DNA of 64,000 nt, taken from NCBI GenBank assembly GCA_025201805.1, contig MU619277.1:155712-219711 (forward strand). The letters are read 5' to 3'. The translations under genes were made by a program, and so were the position numbers. Shown piece by piece: positions 35,609-48,202 of this stretch. Position 1 is the first letter of the stretch. The number at the start of each line of letters is the position of its first letter. This DNA is from Parasitella parasitica (lineage: Eukaryota > Mucoromycota > Mucoromycetes > Mucorales > Mucoraceae). The notes under the pieces are model-generated. The model saw only the letters and a list, made by a program, of their open reading frames with translations, did not search any database and was not told the origin of the DNA.

Positions 35609-36965
35609 GATTTTCTCTTTGTTTTTTTTTTTTCTAAAAAAAAATACGAGTGTTGAAAGAAAAAGATGAAAACATCTTGTACTTCTTGAGGCCTTCTTAA
35701 TTTCAAACCGTGGGATTATTTATCGTGTTCTTCCACGGCCATCAGGCGTTTAAGCATTAGTTTAAACGAGTCACTCTTGTCAATGTATGCAACAGAAATC
35801 CAATATCATGTGCGTATTATCTTATGCTTGGGTCGATCGGCACTCCTCTTCAGATATAAAGCTTTTTGTACCTATATGACTGACTATGTTTTCGAGTTTA
35901 TCTGCGGATGCCTGTGATTTCGTACAACAACGACATGGAATCCAAAATGATTACATAAAAATAATTTGCAAGAACTTTGAATGTTTGCTCACATATTGAA
36001 TAGCCTTGCTCTGTCCATATGACGCAAAAATAGGCATAAAAAGTATTTCGAGTGCATCAGATTACGTTTTCTTACAAAAAATATCATTATTATACTTTTA
36101 AACAGATATTCTCTTTACTTGGTATATAAGAGTTGGTTTTAGGATCAAGGAAGCACAGATGAGATATTACATATCACGCAACTATTGCCATATCAATTCC
36201 CATATTATTGCCTTTTTTGTTGATAAAAGTGACAGTGAGTAAACAATTAGGTACACATTTTTTTAAAAAAAAGGAAATATTGCATTATTTTTAACAATGA
36301 GTGTTTAAAGTAACTTCCAACTATAATATTTTTCATAGAGGAAATTGATGATTGCAAGCGACACTCAAGAATAACACAAAATTACTTTCCATCACTTAAT
36401 ACACAAAAAAACATAAATTTCCTCTTTTGGCATAATAAAGCGGCGTTTTAAATAATACCAAATATAGACATTGGTAATATTGTATCAGCAGAATGTGCGA
36501 AAACGTGAGGATTTGGGTAAAAAAAAAAGTTTGACAGAAGACTGGTTTGAAACAATAGGGCTTTGTGGGTATACTTGATGCTCTAAGTCTTCGTCTGAAC
36601 TTCCTTCTTCCCGTTCGGTCTTATTCAGTGAAGAAACAGTAGTGATATACTTTATATACAACAGCAACTATTTGGGCGCAGAGCAAGCTTAAAAGTGGCA
36701 AATCCATACTTTGCAATATTGGATCCTGAAAATTTACTACCTCTTCTGCTAAAAGTTTATTTCGCAAAGTGGCAGGTACTTTGTCGCTTCAACATAGAAT
36801 AGCTTTGGTTAATGTTTTTTGTCATACTTACTATATCTTTCATTATTGTGCTATTTATATTCAACAAGTTTAAGGTGAAAGACTGTATTAGTCTAAATAA
36901 GTTCTAATTTTTTATTTGAAATTGAAAAGGGGAATACTAAAGGCTTTTATGGAAATCGCAACAGA
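35609..36965. other. 1.36-kb intergenic region
   Basis: Promoter side of AACS (poly-T/poly-A directly at the start codon, about 35620-35644) and the 3' side of the transporter gene. No coding sequence recognised. The minus-strand frame at 36485-36667 (60 codons) has no support. Confidence 0.55.
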
Positions 36966-38916
36966 TTACATGAAACTCCAACATGTACCAGTAAGTGCCA
37001 TTGAAGAAGCAATTATAATCAATGTGTAATCCAAAATTTTGTTCTTGAGAGACATAGCGTCGCCAAAAAGACATAGATGACAGATCAAAGGGAAGATGCC
37101 TGAAATCATAAACGAAAAGAAGGCACCCAACAAAGACATGATTTTGTCAAAACCAGGTATAACGTAAGCCAGAACAACAATGAAAGCACTGATAAAGACT
37201 TTACCAACCCCAGTTAGGATAGGCTCACGCCAACTTCCTTTGTCGCACCAGTCTTCAAGACTTGTCCCTTTGAACAACCAGATTTGCCAACTCAAGTTGA
37301 CAGGATTGACAGTAAGGCCATATTTTGCAATTGGATTCATTGCAATGAGCCAAACAGCGAGACGGTTTAAAGTTTGATTGTATTCAGGAATTGAAACAAT
37401 GTTTTGAGTAATCTGTAATATATTGCGTCAAGGAAAAAATATAACCAAATGTTGTGTTGTCCCTTTTCCAATACCTACCTCTTGCATAGTGTTTGATCCA
37501 AACATCAAGTAGCCGCAAGCGGCGACACCAAAATAAACAATAGTAGTAGCTAGATATGTCCAATTCACCATTCTTACATATGCTTTTGGGTTCTCCATAT
37601 CACGATAAACCGTTGGAAATACAGCATGACCAGCAAACCCAGCCATGATTAATCCGAAACTAAGGGGTACATTCATCCAATTTGAGGGCCAGATTTCTGT
37701 GTCCTAGACAATAATGAATGTCAATAACTTTTATGAAACTAATTTGAAACAAACAAAGCTTACTGCAGGCTCGATCAAACTACCAGGAGCAGTTTTTTTG
37801 GTCACGCCATCGACAATAATGACAATAATGATGCTAAAAGCACTAATAATGCCCAACAAGCTTGAATATGATAAATGGCGAACAGGTAGAAACAGCATAG
37901 GAGTCAAAATAGCGAAGGATAAAATTCTGATATCTTTGAGCGAAAATCCTGGGAACAATGCATCAATACCGTCGCCCAATAAAACTACCAGTGCAACACT
38001 TTTTTTGTGTCCATGTTAGAATAACATGCCTACTGCAGCAAGTAAATCATTTACCTGCTTGTGATTAACTCTGTAATAAACAAAGCTGTAACCCAAATTC
38101 TTCCCTTTAGACCAAAAGCCAAAGCTCCCATATCACCGTATGTCTTAGATTCAGGATCGACGTCCAAGCATTTTTGCAGTAGTTTTGCGGTGTAATTGGT
38201 GAGGCCGCAACAGAATACAAAGACACTTATGCCAATAGCCCAACCTGCGCACTGGTAGCAATGCGGTGTCAGTATTGACGGTCGCATGCATTGCCCATCC
38301 CTTTACTTACCTTGAATCCAAGAGGGAGTGCTAAAATACCAATACCAATCAAAATATTGATAGAGTTGAAGATAGATTGAGTAAACGAAGACTTTGTAGC
38401 AGCAGGAGGATGTGCTTCATAGCGGTAATCATCGGCGACGGTACCTACACTTCGTGTAGATAAAACCTTGTCCAAATGTGAAAATAACAATGAGGAATGT
38501 TCATTGGCAGCGCTGGTACTTGGGCCTGTTTCAATTCTGGATAGCCGTGACACAGAAGTTTTTGACGGAATTCTTGAAACATAACCCGATGAGATCGCAG
38601 AATACTTGTCTTCTTCGTCGTCCAGCTAAGAGAGATTCGGTGGTTAGAAAGTGTATGGCCATAGCAACGTTAATGCTAATATTACCAGAGACCCATTTGG
38701 GACAGCTAAATTTTCAGCCATAAACATCATAGAGGTACGAGAGTATGACCCAACAAAAGATCCAAGTCTTTCCGAAAAGGAACTCATTGTGCGTTCAATA
38801 GGTATATGATCCTCGCTGATGGCACCATAGGAATGTTCAGGTGAAAGCTGAGAAGGATGCAGATTACGAATACGAGGTACGTTATTACCGCTACCGTCAC
38901 CGTTGGGTATATCCAT
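36966..38916 (-). CDS. AVT-type vacuolar amino acid transporter
   Basis: Member of the amino acid/auxin permease family (SLC32/36, yeast AVT1-AVT7), which exchange amino acids with protons across the vacuolar membrane. Exons 38686-38916, 38311-38625, 38055-38251, 37764-37998, 37479-37703 and 36966-37412 join in phase to 549 aa. The first about 155 residues are hydrophilic and Ser-rich, as in AVT1. The permease begins at QSIFNSINILIGIGILALPLGFK, the family's first-helix signature, followed by about ten more membrane segments, including LLGIISAFSIIIVIIVDGV and FGLIMAGFAGHAVFP. The long N-terminal tail and the helix pattern favour AVT1 over AVT3/5/6, but substrate is not determined. No pathway partner is adjacent. 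Confidence 0.9.
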
Positions 38917-39215
38917 TTTTGGCCTTGGGTTTTGTTTGAGATAACAAAAAGAAAGAAGAATAAAGGGGGAGCGAAGAAGCCCACATTTAGTAGGGTTTTT
39001 AAAAAATGAGTGTCGGTACGAGAAAATTCCTTCGCATAATGACAAACACGCCTTTTCATGAAGATGGGAAATCTGTATCATGGGCAAGGGGTCAAGGCTT
39101 ATGACCCAAAGGAGAATTTTTTGGCCCAAACTACAGATCCAAACATTATCCTTGAAACAGTGACAAACCAAAAGTGTTGTTATTAACTGAAACCCTCCCC
39201 TCCCCTCCTGAGAAA
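38917..39215. promoter_or_regulatory. 5' flank of the AVT-type transporter
   Basis: About 300 bp between the transporter start and the transposase relic. No motif is distinctive enough to name. Confidence 0.3.
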
Positions 39216-39590
39216 ATGGTTATATATGATATAGCCAAAACAACCAAAACAGCCAAAGTAGTTGATGCCCTGGAGCCCTCAACATACAAAAAATATAGCG
39301 ATCAACAGAGAGTTGAGTTCATCGACAGAATGGTCGACTTTGCCCAACAGAAAGGATTGGCAACCAAATTTCCAAAGGAATTGGGTCTCGCGTTGCTTTA
39401 AGATGGAGGAAACGCTCCACAAAAAAAAATTATCCGTAATGACAATAAACGTAATTTTACCTGACAAGTACTAGAACAGCATAAAGAAAATGTTCGATGA
39501 TGATCTACAGTTGGCCATAGACGAAATCGTCGAAACCATCGCTTCATTTTCTGAACCGGCCAGGAGCCGGAGGAGCTCCCTTTGACAATT
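39216..39590 (+). pseudogene. Degenerate Tc1-like transposase fragment
   Basis: An ATG at 39216 opens a 61-codon frame with helix-turn-helix-like content (YKKYSDQQRVEFIDRMVDFA, then GLATKFPKELGL). After the stop near 39400 further pieces follow in shifted frames: a lysine/asparagine-rich part with EQHKEN, and MFDDDLQLAIDEIVETIASF up to about 39570. The order resembles the N-terminal DNA-binding half of Tc1/IS630-type transposases common in Mucorales, as I recall them. The catalytic DDE part is not seen, so the copy is dead. Terminal repeats were not found. Confidence 0.6.
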
Positions 39591-41050
39591 CTAGTGGGTC
39601 CTTACTGTCCGCGCGCTCTCTGGTTCTATCTAGTTCTCCCTGGCTCAACAACTGGTTCAACAACTAGCTCTTTCCTTCTCTCTGATATTATCTTTCGTAA
39701 GCTGTGCGGATAACATCAACCTTTCATCTTTTAATACCGTACAACCGGAATCTGTGTGGCAATTGTAAGGGGCAAACTGGAGTCTAAATCTAGCTGTAGA
39801 CTGACTCAGGCAGCAGTTTGTTCATACTACCGCCAACAAGGGATACTGAAAGAATCACTTGCGCTTTCTTTCAGGGGCATAAGAGCCTAATGTTGTATTT
39901 AGGCTTTTTTCTGGCGTGGATAATGTCAATTTCTTGGCTGCTATTAGACAAAGCATGTTATTGACCTTTCTACTCCCAAAAACGCTCCGGGCTGCAATTA
40001 CTCGTCTATGACAAGTAAAAAGCGCTGAAAAGCCGAGTTAGTTGCCCAGAATGAGGCGGCCGAATATACGTTCCAAGCTGTACCGTATCAAGAGAGGTGA
40101 CCAATGTGAATGGAGATGCGAATACTTCTGATAATGCAAGTATTGGAGACAGTAGTCCAGTCACCAGCTCCGAGGAAAATTTAGACACGCTTGAAGATGA
40201 CCAACATTACGTAGTTACGCAAATGTCAACTAGATGCATGCTCGCTGATTACATTCGCTGGTAATTAGAATGACATCTAGGAAGGAGCACAACAAACGGC
40301 TAACAAGACCATCATTTTCAAACAAAATAATAAGATACCAAAGCCTTTGATTTGATTCACAATCATTGAATGTAATTATTCAAGAACTTTGATAGAGAGA
40401 TACGCTACAGACAAATTAAAAAAAGTCATCCTTGCAACATGGTAAATATATTACAGTTCAAATCATTGCTATTTCAAGGAGACCCACTCGGTCTACTATG
40501 TACTTATATCACGTGGAGTGTTATTGGCTTGAGCTTAAGGAAAAGAACAGTTTCGTTTCCAAGCAATTTGCTTCCCCTTCAATGAAAGAACCAAAGGCCC
40601 ATTGGATTGGTTGAAATCTCAAATATAATTTCTTCTCTCGCCTTTTTAGGGTGCACCCTCTCTTTCCTTCCTCATTTCTCTCTTTCATACAACTATTTCT
40701 CACACAAAACAAGAAAAGACACTACGCTCATATAAGAACAAACAAGCTCGAATGTATGTATGCTACAATTTCCTATTTTGCTATTTTGAAAAGGGGATAA
40801 AAGAAAGAAATTTACGAGACTAAGAAGAACAAGTTTTGTAATAAACCAATTCGATGAAAAGATGCCACTGCTTATATGAAAGATATAGCTGCTATATCAA
40901 TAAGCGTAGGCTCTCTTTATAACTCTCTATCTTTTCTCTTGCCGTTTTATTAAAACCCCTCGAAGAAAGCTATACATACATTAACGCGTTATTAATTTTT
41001 TCATCTCTTTTCTTCTTCTCTTTACTTTTTTCCAGATATAATAATAAACC
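39591..41050. other. Intergenic region with further coding relics
   Basis: At about 40020-40263 (plus strand) a coding-like frame reads KAELVAQNEAAEYTFQAVPY, breaks, and resumes one frame over as VTNVNGDANTSDNASIGDSS up to a stop at 40263. This looks like a decayed element or gene with one frameshift; the family is unknown. DNA at 39540-39900 is GC-richer than its surroundings. The last 400 bp before 41051 are the pyrimidine-rich leader of the PP1 gene. Confidence 0.45.
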
Positions 41051-42282
41051 ATGGCAGACACAGCAGACCCCGATGTTGATTCAATCATTACTCGCCTTTT
41101 GGAAGGTAAGAAAACAAAATATCATTTATTGGCATTGCTGTAAACAAGGCAATTTTCTCTTTTCTAGTGCGAGGCAGCCGCCCGGGTAAGCAGGTTCAGC
41201 TTGGAGAAAATGAAATTCGATTCCTATGTCAAAAAGCGCGCGAAATATTCATGAATCAGCCTATTCTACTGGACTTGGAAGCACCCATTAAAGTCTGTGG
41301 TGATATTCATGGACAATATTATGATTTGTTGCGATTATTTGAATATGGTGGCTTCCCCCCTGAAGCAAATTATCTCTTTATGGGTGATTATGTTGATAGA
41401 GGAAAGCAATCTCTCGAAACCATTTGTCTATTATTAGCCTACAAAATCAAATACCCTGAAAATTTCTTTATTCTTCGTGGTAACCATGAATGTGCAAGTA
41501 TTAATCGTATATATGGATTTTATGATGAATGTAAGTCTTTTTTTTTTTATATATATATTATTATTTATTTATTTATACCCGTTTAATCTCACCCTTTATT
41601 TTTGCTTTTACCAGGTAAACGACGATATAATATAAAGCTTTGGAAAATCTTTACAGATTGCTTTAATTGCTTACCTATTGCTGCTGTGATTGACGAAAAG
41701 ATTATGTGTATGCATGGTGGACTTTCGCCTGATTTACAAAATATGGAACAAATTCGTAGAGTGATGCGTCCCACTGATGTACCAGATANNNNNNNNNNAA
41801 AAAAAAAAGGAAATGAAATGAAATGAATAGACAAAGTTGCTTACTATCGATAGGCTTATTGTGTGATTTGCTATGGGCTGATCCTGACAAGGATATTACC
41901 GGTTGGAGTGAAAACGATCGTGGTGTTTCATTCACATTTGGAGCCGATATTGTATCTCGATTTTTGCAAAAACATGACTTGGATCTTATTTGTCGTGCTC
42001 ATCAAGTGGTTGAAGATGGTTACGAATTTTTCGCAAAGAGACAGCTGGTAACTTTGTTTTCTGCACCCAATTACTGTGGAGAGTTTGATAATGCTGGTGC
42101 TATGATGAGCGTTGATGAATCCTTAATGTGTTCATTCCAGGTAAGAAGCAAACGGATGACTAGCATGCAAAATTTGCCGGATTGATTACTGATTTTATTT
42201 TCGGTAGATCTTGAAACCAGCTGAAAAAAGAGCAAAGTATGGTTACAATTCAGCTAAAGGAAGACCCAAACCAAAGGCATAA
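41051..42282 (+). CDS. GLC7: Serine/threonine protein phosphatase PP1 catalytic subunit
   Basis: Metal-dependent phosphatase controlling glycogen metabolism, mitosis and many other processes through regulatory partners. Exons are 41051-41105, 41168-41530, 41615 to about 41789 (exact end hidden in the assembly gap), 41854-42140 and 42209-42282. All PPP-family motifs are intact: GDIHGQ at 63-68, GDYVDRG at 91-97, GNHE at 123-126, then MHGG, and [13 protein letters not shown]1 rather than PP2A/PP2B is shown by [29 protein letters not shown] and the short C terminus ([18 protein letters not shown]). The gap sits at the expected [12 protein letters not shown] junction, so only a couple of exon bases plus intron are missing. 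Genes of this family are essential. Confidence 0.97.
41789..41798. other. Assembly gap (10 N) in PP1 intron 3
   Basis: Ten Ns followed by a poly-A run. The codon before the gap is incomplete (GAT A...), and the exon after it starts GC TTA TTG. A hidden CA-G exon end and GT donor would restore the conserved Asp-Thr-Gly-Leu-Leu junction. The true gap length is unknown. Confidence 0.95.
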
Positions 42283-43795
42283 ATCTATTCTATTCCATCA
42301 TCTCCTTATTTTCCAATTGTTCCCCTCATCACCTCCTCCTTGTCTCTTATATTTAATACAGGCACTTTTTTTTTTCTTTATTTTTTTTTCTACCAGTATT
42401 CTGATATGAAGGTTTGGCTACATCATAATGATGACGGTAGTAGCGATAATTTAGTTGTAAAAATAATACAATACACAATTATGTCAATCAGCAAAAAAAA
42501 CCGTATAGCCAGAGGAGCTGAAAGAGAAGACATAGTGAGGCTAATTGTTACGTTTAATTCGTTTCCAAGGGGTAAAAAAAAAAAGTCAGTGTGAGAATGT
42601 GCATGAAAACGTTTTGGTTTTGATTCATCTATGAGCTACCATAGAGATACATTTCAAACTGACCATTTTCTTCTCGCTGTACGATTTACCACCAAAAATG
42701 GCTAGCTATACTATGTTTCGACTTTGCTTTGATGGCTAGATTGTTGGGTTGTGCTAATTTTAAAATGTTTTTGTGAACATAAGATTGTTTTGCAACATTC
42801 TGTCCCTAATTCGTATTTCAAGCCAATCTTCTCTGTATCAGTAACTTTGTTATAAATTTGACTACTGTACAGTACATTCATTTTACTAGTGTTTATCTTG
42901 CTCTTCTCTTGAGAAGTTACATTCAGGGAACAGATGTCAATAACATAAGACAATGCTGAATTGAAAGAAATTCAGGTACGCCGCTAAAAATCACAAATAA
43001 CTGATCTTTGTCATATTTCGGTTCAATTGTCATCATAATTAGTACAGATTTAGATCATTGTATATACATGACATGATGAGATGTGCTATATGTTGAATCT
43101 GGATAAAAAAAAATGGTGCTGTTCAAAAACTTGCTTACATTTACACATAATACCACTGGTAGCAAATCCAGGCACAGGTTAAATACTAGAAATTTGTAGT
43201 TTTTGAGAGATTTAGGATAATTGTTCAAACTTTTATTGTGCAGCTTCGCGATGCGATGCAGACCAGCCCGTCGATCAAAATAGTTGTATAATATTAATGT
43301 TTGCTACGATTAGAAGCACAATATACAGTGGATCATCACAGCCGGAATACTTCATTTAGAAAATATGAATTCTCTTTGTGTCAAAAGCTCCCAAAATACG
43401 CTATGACACAAAACGATTTTGCGTCATTTGTGGAACGAACTTACTGAATTCAATACACTGTTCACAATATTTGTAACTTGTTTCTGGTATGAAGTTACAG
43501 ATCTAGTATGTGTTGTACTGCTTATTAAGTGTCAAAGTCTACCTACGGTTTACCACATGAGCATGATATATTGGAAGGCAGCAGTACGTGGGCGTGTCTA
43601 TTTTTGAGCTTCTTTGTTGTTGTTAATGACAAAAATAAAGGTCGTGTGTGTATAACTGCGTACATAAACTGTACATGTATAAACAATGATATAATCATAC
43701 TGCATACTGTGCTCACTATGTATATGCATTAAGTCAATAAAAGACGTAGAAAGATTTATTATTATTATGATAATGATTACAATTGTTATATGAAA
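42283..43795. other. 1.5-kb convergent intergenic region
   Basis: Lies between two 3' ends. Two short plus-strand frames (43419-43607, 43529-43732) are unsupported. A TACAGTGGATCATCACAGCC sequence at about 43324-43343 loosely resembles a Tc1-type terminus, but I found no partner. Confidence 0.45.
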
Positions 43796-44997
43796 TCAGG
43801 TATATTTTGGCGGCTTGACTTCGGCTAGCCAAGTAAGCTTTAGTACATCTTGTATGGTATATCTCTTTTCTGGATCAGGGTTCAGCACAGCATACATCAT
43901 TTGCCTGCTCTCTTCATCAAATGATTCAAACGCAGGGTAGGCTTGTTTGGCGTAATGTTTGCTATAGAGGCGATAGTTTGCGTCCGATTGTTGCGCCGAA
44001 TAGAAGGGCACGCCGTTCAAACGCATACAAAAGTAGACTATTCCCGCAGACCAAACATCTGCTTGACTTGCACGGTAACCTTGTTTTGAGCAGATGAAAA
44101 TCTCGGGGGCGATATAAGGCGTTGATCCACACAGCCCATCTGATAATCTGCTCGTTTCCTGCCAGGCTTCGCGAAAGACATCAGCCTCGCCGAAATCTGA
44201 TATTTTGAGAATGGTACATGTGTTGTGCTTGACTAATAATAAGTTTTCTGGCTTTATATCACGATGTGCTACGCCTAAACAATGAAGATAGGAGAGCCCA
44301 TCGAGGAGCTGCTTAAAATATCCATTTGCTTCGTCTTGAGAAGATAAGCGACCCTCTTTGATGAACGAATATAGATCACCCCCTGGACACTATAAGAAAG
44401 GGGTGTGTAAGGTTCAGTCATGGAATTCTTTGATTCACTACTGCGTGCCTTTGAATGCAGCAGCGCAGACGCTGTATGACTTACATATTCCATCACTGTA
44501 CAATAGCGGTCCTTTTCGTCTAGCACCAAATCCATTGTTTTGACAATATTTGGGTGGTCCAGCGTAGACGATATGCAAAATTCGCTAATTAGCTTTTTCA
44601 TAAAGCTTGATTCAGTCTCTCGCACTTTTCTCTTGCGGAATGCTTTAACTGCATACGTGCGCATCAGCTTGCCGTCCTCTTGTAATTGATGTGTCAACAG
44701 AACCGTAGCAGATGCGCCTGTTCCGATTTGTCGACGTTGCAATTGCCCATAATGGCTGAGCAGTAAACGAGAATGGTGACATTTCTGTGATTGCTCTTGC
44801 TTTTGAAATTTGATGGTTGAAATGACTAATTTGAGTTGTTGTACAAGCATAGCTGACCGCTTCTTCTTTTTTTTCGGCTTGTCTGAATCAAAAGTTGGTG
44901 TTATATACTGCTCCTTGACGAATGAGGGCTCATTTTTGGATGTGATTGTCAAAGATGATGATGAAGGGAAGTCGAGCAGAATGGCAGAATCTTTCAT
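43796..44997 (-). CDS. Serine/threonine protein kinase, HAL4/SAT4-like
   Basis: Protein kinase of the fungal NPR/HAL group, which regulates potassium and amino acid transporters at the plasma membrane (family knowledge). Exons 44485-44997 and 43796-44389 join in phase 0 to 368 aa. The P-loop is GTGASATV (92-99) with VKAF giving Lys118. The catalytic loop is HRDIKPEN (213-220), the metal motif DFGEAD (236-241), and GSTPYIAPE is the activation-segment end. EYCPGGDLY and the YxYAxxxFRKRK-like insertion after the Lys are typical of HAL4/HAL5/PTK kinases. The N-terminal 90 residues are basic and Ser-rich, containing KKKKKR. All catalytic residues are present, so activity is expected. The exact paralogue is not resolved. 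Confidence 0.9.
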
Positions 44998-45233
44998 GTT
45001 ATTTACAGAGGAATGTCAATATTAAGGGGATTTATTTAAAGTGGAGTGTAGAGAGAGAGACAGAGAGGGAGAGGGAGAAATAAAAAAGAAACCTAAAGAA
45101 AGAAGGCCAGGAAGATCAAAAAAGAATTTATTGTATATATATGTTTAAAAATGGGCTTGTGATTCTTAATCATCCCCTCTTCCCAACAAGGTACATCAAC
45201 ATCTGTTGTTTGTACGGCAATTCCTCCGAAATC

Positions 45234-47397
45234 CTAGCTGCTTTCGACTGCTGCTGCAGGCTCCAGCATTTTGAAATGAGCACCTTGACGAACATACAAT
45301 TGGAGCTGAGCATGATATTCATTCAAAACACGCGATGCGTCAGGTGCAGAGACCAGTGTCTGAATAATGGCATATTTCCAGTTCTGAGCAATTGATTGTA
45401 AGTACCCTGTGTGAGTTGCTGCTATCAAGTTTTTACCTGTCCCTGCTCGGTGTTCTCTGTTGATCTATTCAAAATATAATCTATGAATTCGTTTGATTGC
45501 GCCATCAACTACTGTATATATCAACACTTGTTTTAATATCAAGCAAATTATAGCAATATTACCTGAACACCCCAGGCATGATATGCAATCGCTTGCATAA
45601 CAGCAAAAGATGCGACACGAATGCTATCTTCAGGCTGCTTGGCCTCCTTAATTATACTTAATAAAGTAGAGGGCCGTCCTACAGCAATATCAGCGATGAA
45701 TTCACCATAAATTTATGGTTATTACCTTGAATCCTTTCGTAAATGTTCATTGTTGCTATCTCCACCTGTTCTGTACCATTTCTAACATGACAACAATAAA
45801 AAAAAAGGGGGGGGGGGAAGAGGGGATGACTCTCTTGAATTCTATTTCTCTTTCCATTACACAACATACCTCACTGAAATCATTTTGGATATGCTCTGAA
45901 GATAGACCGCCTTCACTTGACCCACTGCAGTTTCATATCTTGAGAAAAATGTGGTCAGCAATGTATCTGATAAAAGCTTTAATCCAGCAGGATGAGAACC
46001 CACAAGTCCAATAGTGGAAATTGCAACAATCTACCATTTCAGGAATAAAAAACGTTTTTTTTTGTGAGGACAGGGGAACCCTTCGGCATGAATTCAACAA
46101 GACTTTACCAGAATTTCAATGCTTTGCGTCTCGAGGCATTTTTCAATTTTTTTCATAATATTGTATTTGTTTGACATTGCCTCAAACGGAATTTGCTAAC
46201 CATGTAATCAATACCCACATATCCGCTCGATTCATCCATTCTATTACCTCGTTTTCACCGAGATTTCCAATAAACTTGATGACAGCGCATTTTACTAGTT
46301 GTACAACCACATCAGAATCATCAGGGTTGTCTAGAATAGTTGTGATAGTGCCCAATAAGTTTGCCTTTTCTAAAAAGGATAACCCGGCAGAAGTAGTTGC
46401 AATCTATATCACCAAACATCCGTGAATTTTAGTGTCAACATGAGAGGGAGATGGATGGGGGGATAAGATGAGCTTCATGAAATTCATCTTTTTTTTTTAC
46501 CTCGTTTAACAATTCAATTGCATTTATCTTCACAAGGAGATCGTCTGACTGAAGTTCTTTTATAAATACAGATAAAAGACCAGTTGAGTCGCAGGCCTCA
46601 AACGTGCTGTCTGAATAGGCTGCTACTTTAATGATCAAGTCGTACACGCGGAAGCTGATAACACCGTTACTACGAAGGAAATTAAAAGTCTGCATCGAAT
46701 TTTTGTGTGTTTATCAGCGTGTACGTTACATTTGCAATAATTGCTTCAACATGGCTGTGCAGGTGGGGCTAAAGAATGCTGCCTGGCCTGATGGCATTGC
46801 TGAAATCTTGCACAATAGCTCGCTTGCTTTATTGGCTGTTCTAGCATCTTGGAATGCGATCGTAGCAACAACCAAGGGAAAAATCTCGGAATCAACCATG
46901 TTGGACACGAATGCATCAGACACTAAGCATTTAAACACTTGCTGCAAAGATAAATAACGAATAACAGGAGTAAAATGGGCCAATCCTTGCAATAAAAATT
47001 CCTAGAATCATCCAGCGTTAGTGTAGTCTGATCGCATAAAACCAAACCATACTACTTGCCTTGTTTTCTGCAGATACAATCTGATCATACGAATATGGGT
47101 GTAATATCTTATTAATAAGCTCACACAATACAGATGTCAATTGGTCATCTTCAGCCGAAAATCCATAATAAAATAATCCAAGAGGTGCAACTTGTAAGAT
47201 TTCTGCAGATTTTTCAAGAGAAAGGCTCTCTAGAAGGTTTTTAGCAAGAAAAAAAAAAACATGGCTTACACTGTTTTACCTGTCAACGAAGCTGCAAATG
47301 CTTGAAGAACTGCTATTTTTTCGTTAATAGGCACATTAACATTGGGTTGTAGCACTTGAGATACTCGCTCAAGTGTATTGGAAGGTGCTGGGGACAT
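45234..47397 (-). CDS. PSMD5: 26S proteasome assembly chaperone PSMD5/S5b-like
   Basis: HEAT/ARM-repeat protein; PSMD5 helps assemble the base of the 19S regulatory particle by binding the ATPase RPT2 and releases before maturation. Eleven exons (47280-47397, 47060-47229, 46730-47001, 46501-46669, 46248-46403, 46109-46195, 45870-46030, 45726-45781, 45563-45678, 45437-45508, 45234-45383) join in phase to 508 aa, the size of animal PSMD5. Matching landmarks are GVISFRVYDLIIKVA, IKFIGNLGENE, KKIEKCLETQSIEIL followed by IVAISTIGLVGSHPAGLKLL, and a C terminus with NWKYAIIQTLV and LQLYVRQGAHF. Intron 2 has a GC donor (AAG|GCAAGT). The S. cerevisiae counterpart (Hsm3) is very divergent, so a recognisable PSMD5 is typical of early fungi. 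Confidence 0.85.
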
Positions 47398-48202
47398 GTT
47401 TTGAGAGATATTCTACAAAAGAGGGAGAAGAGTGGTGGCACGCGTAGTTTTAATGCCACTGGACATCAGCGAATATACGACTGCTTGCATGTTGGTTGAT
47501 TTATTCATTACATGTTGGATTGGAGCCTTTGATCAATTGGATGATTCAGTAGATGTAAACACAAGAAATGAAATATGCTGTGAAATGCTGCCGCACATAC
47601 ATATCACAGAATCAGAAAAAGGTCAGCATCCAGATACCCAAAGCACAAGCAGCATGCAGTTTCTGTTTGTAAATTAATATGGATATTAGAGATAATGCGA
47701 AAAAGCACCCCTATCTTTGAAAATCAAGGAAAATCAAGGGAAAAAGACCCCCTTTTACATGTACTTTTATGGAATATTTTATCGGGTCAATGTTCGTTTA
47801 AGTGGTAGTTCCATTTTCGTATTTGCTCACTTTAGTTGCCATCAAAATTCGTCAAAGATCAAAGACATCTCACAGAGGGCTGCTGTATCACATGCTGACT
47901 GTGCAATTTTTACTTTTACCAAACCCAAGATTGGCACCAAACTTCGGTGTCAATCAGCGTAATAGGTGGCTGGATTCGATCGGCAACATTCGATGGATTC
48001 ATATCGCAATCCCTAGTACTGGTATAAGCTCATTTCAAATAACCTTATATTACATTCCGTAGAAACTGAGATATTGGCAGAAACCAGAATATTGTATCTT
48101 GTCTAACAAAGCTTAATTATCTGGTTTTTCTCTAAATTTGAAACAGTATGTTTATTCTATTCTCTCAAAAATTAAAATACAGTCTATCCATCGAACTCTT
48201 CT
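47398..48202. other. 0.8-kb intergenic region
   Basis: Upstream of the PSMD5-like gene and downstream of the acyltransferase gene (both minus). A plus-strand frame at 47432-47677 (81 codons) is present but has no recognisable content or splice partner. Confidence 0.45.

Noticed and set aside
33186-38916. A metabolic gene cluster of AACS and the AVT-type transporter
   Set aside because: They are codirectional but over 1.3 kb apart with separate promoters, and their known functions do not form a pathway.
43324-43343. A Tc1-type terminal repeat
   Set aside because: Only loose resemblance at one end, with no inverted partner or transposase nearby.
47432-47962. Two 81-codon frames between the PSMD5-like and acyltransferase genes
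   Set aside because: They overlap in different frames and neither shows protein features or splice continuity.
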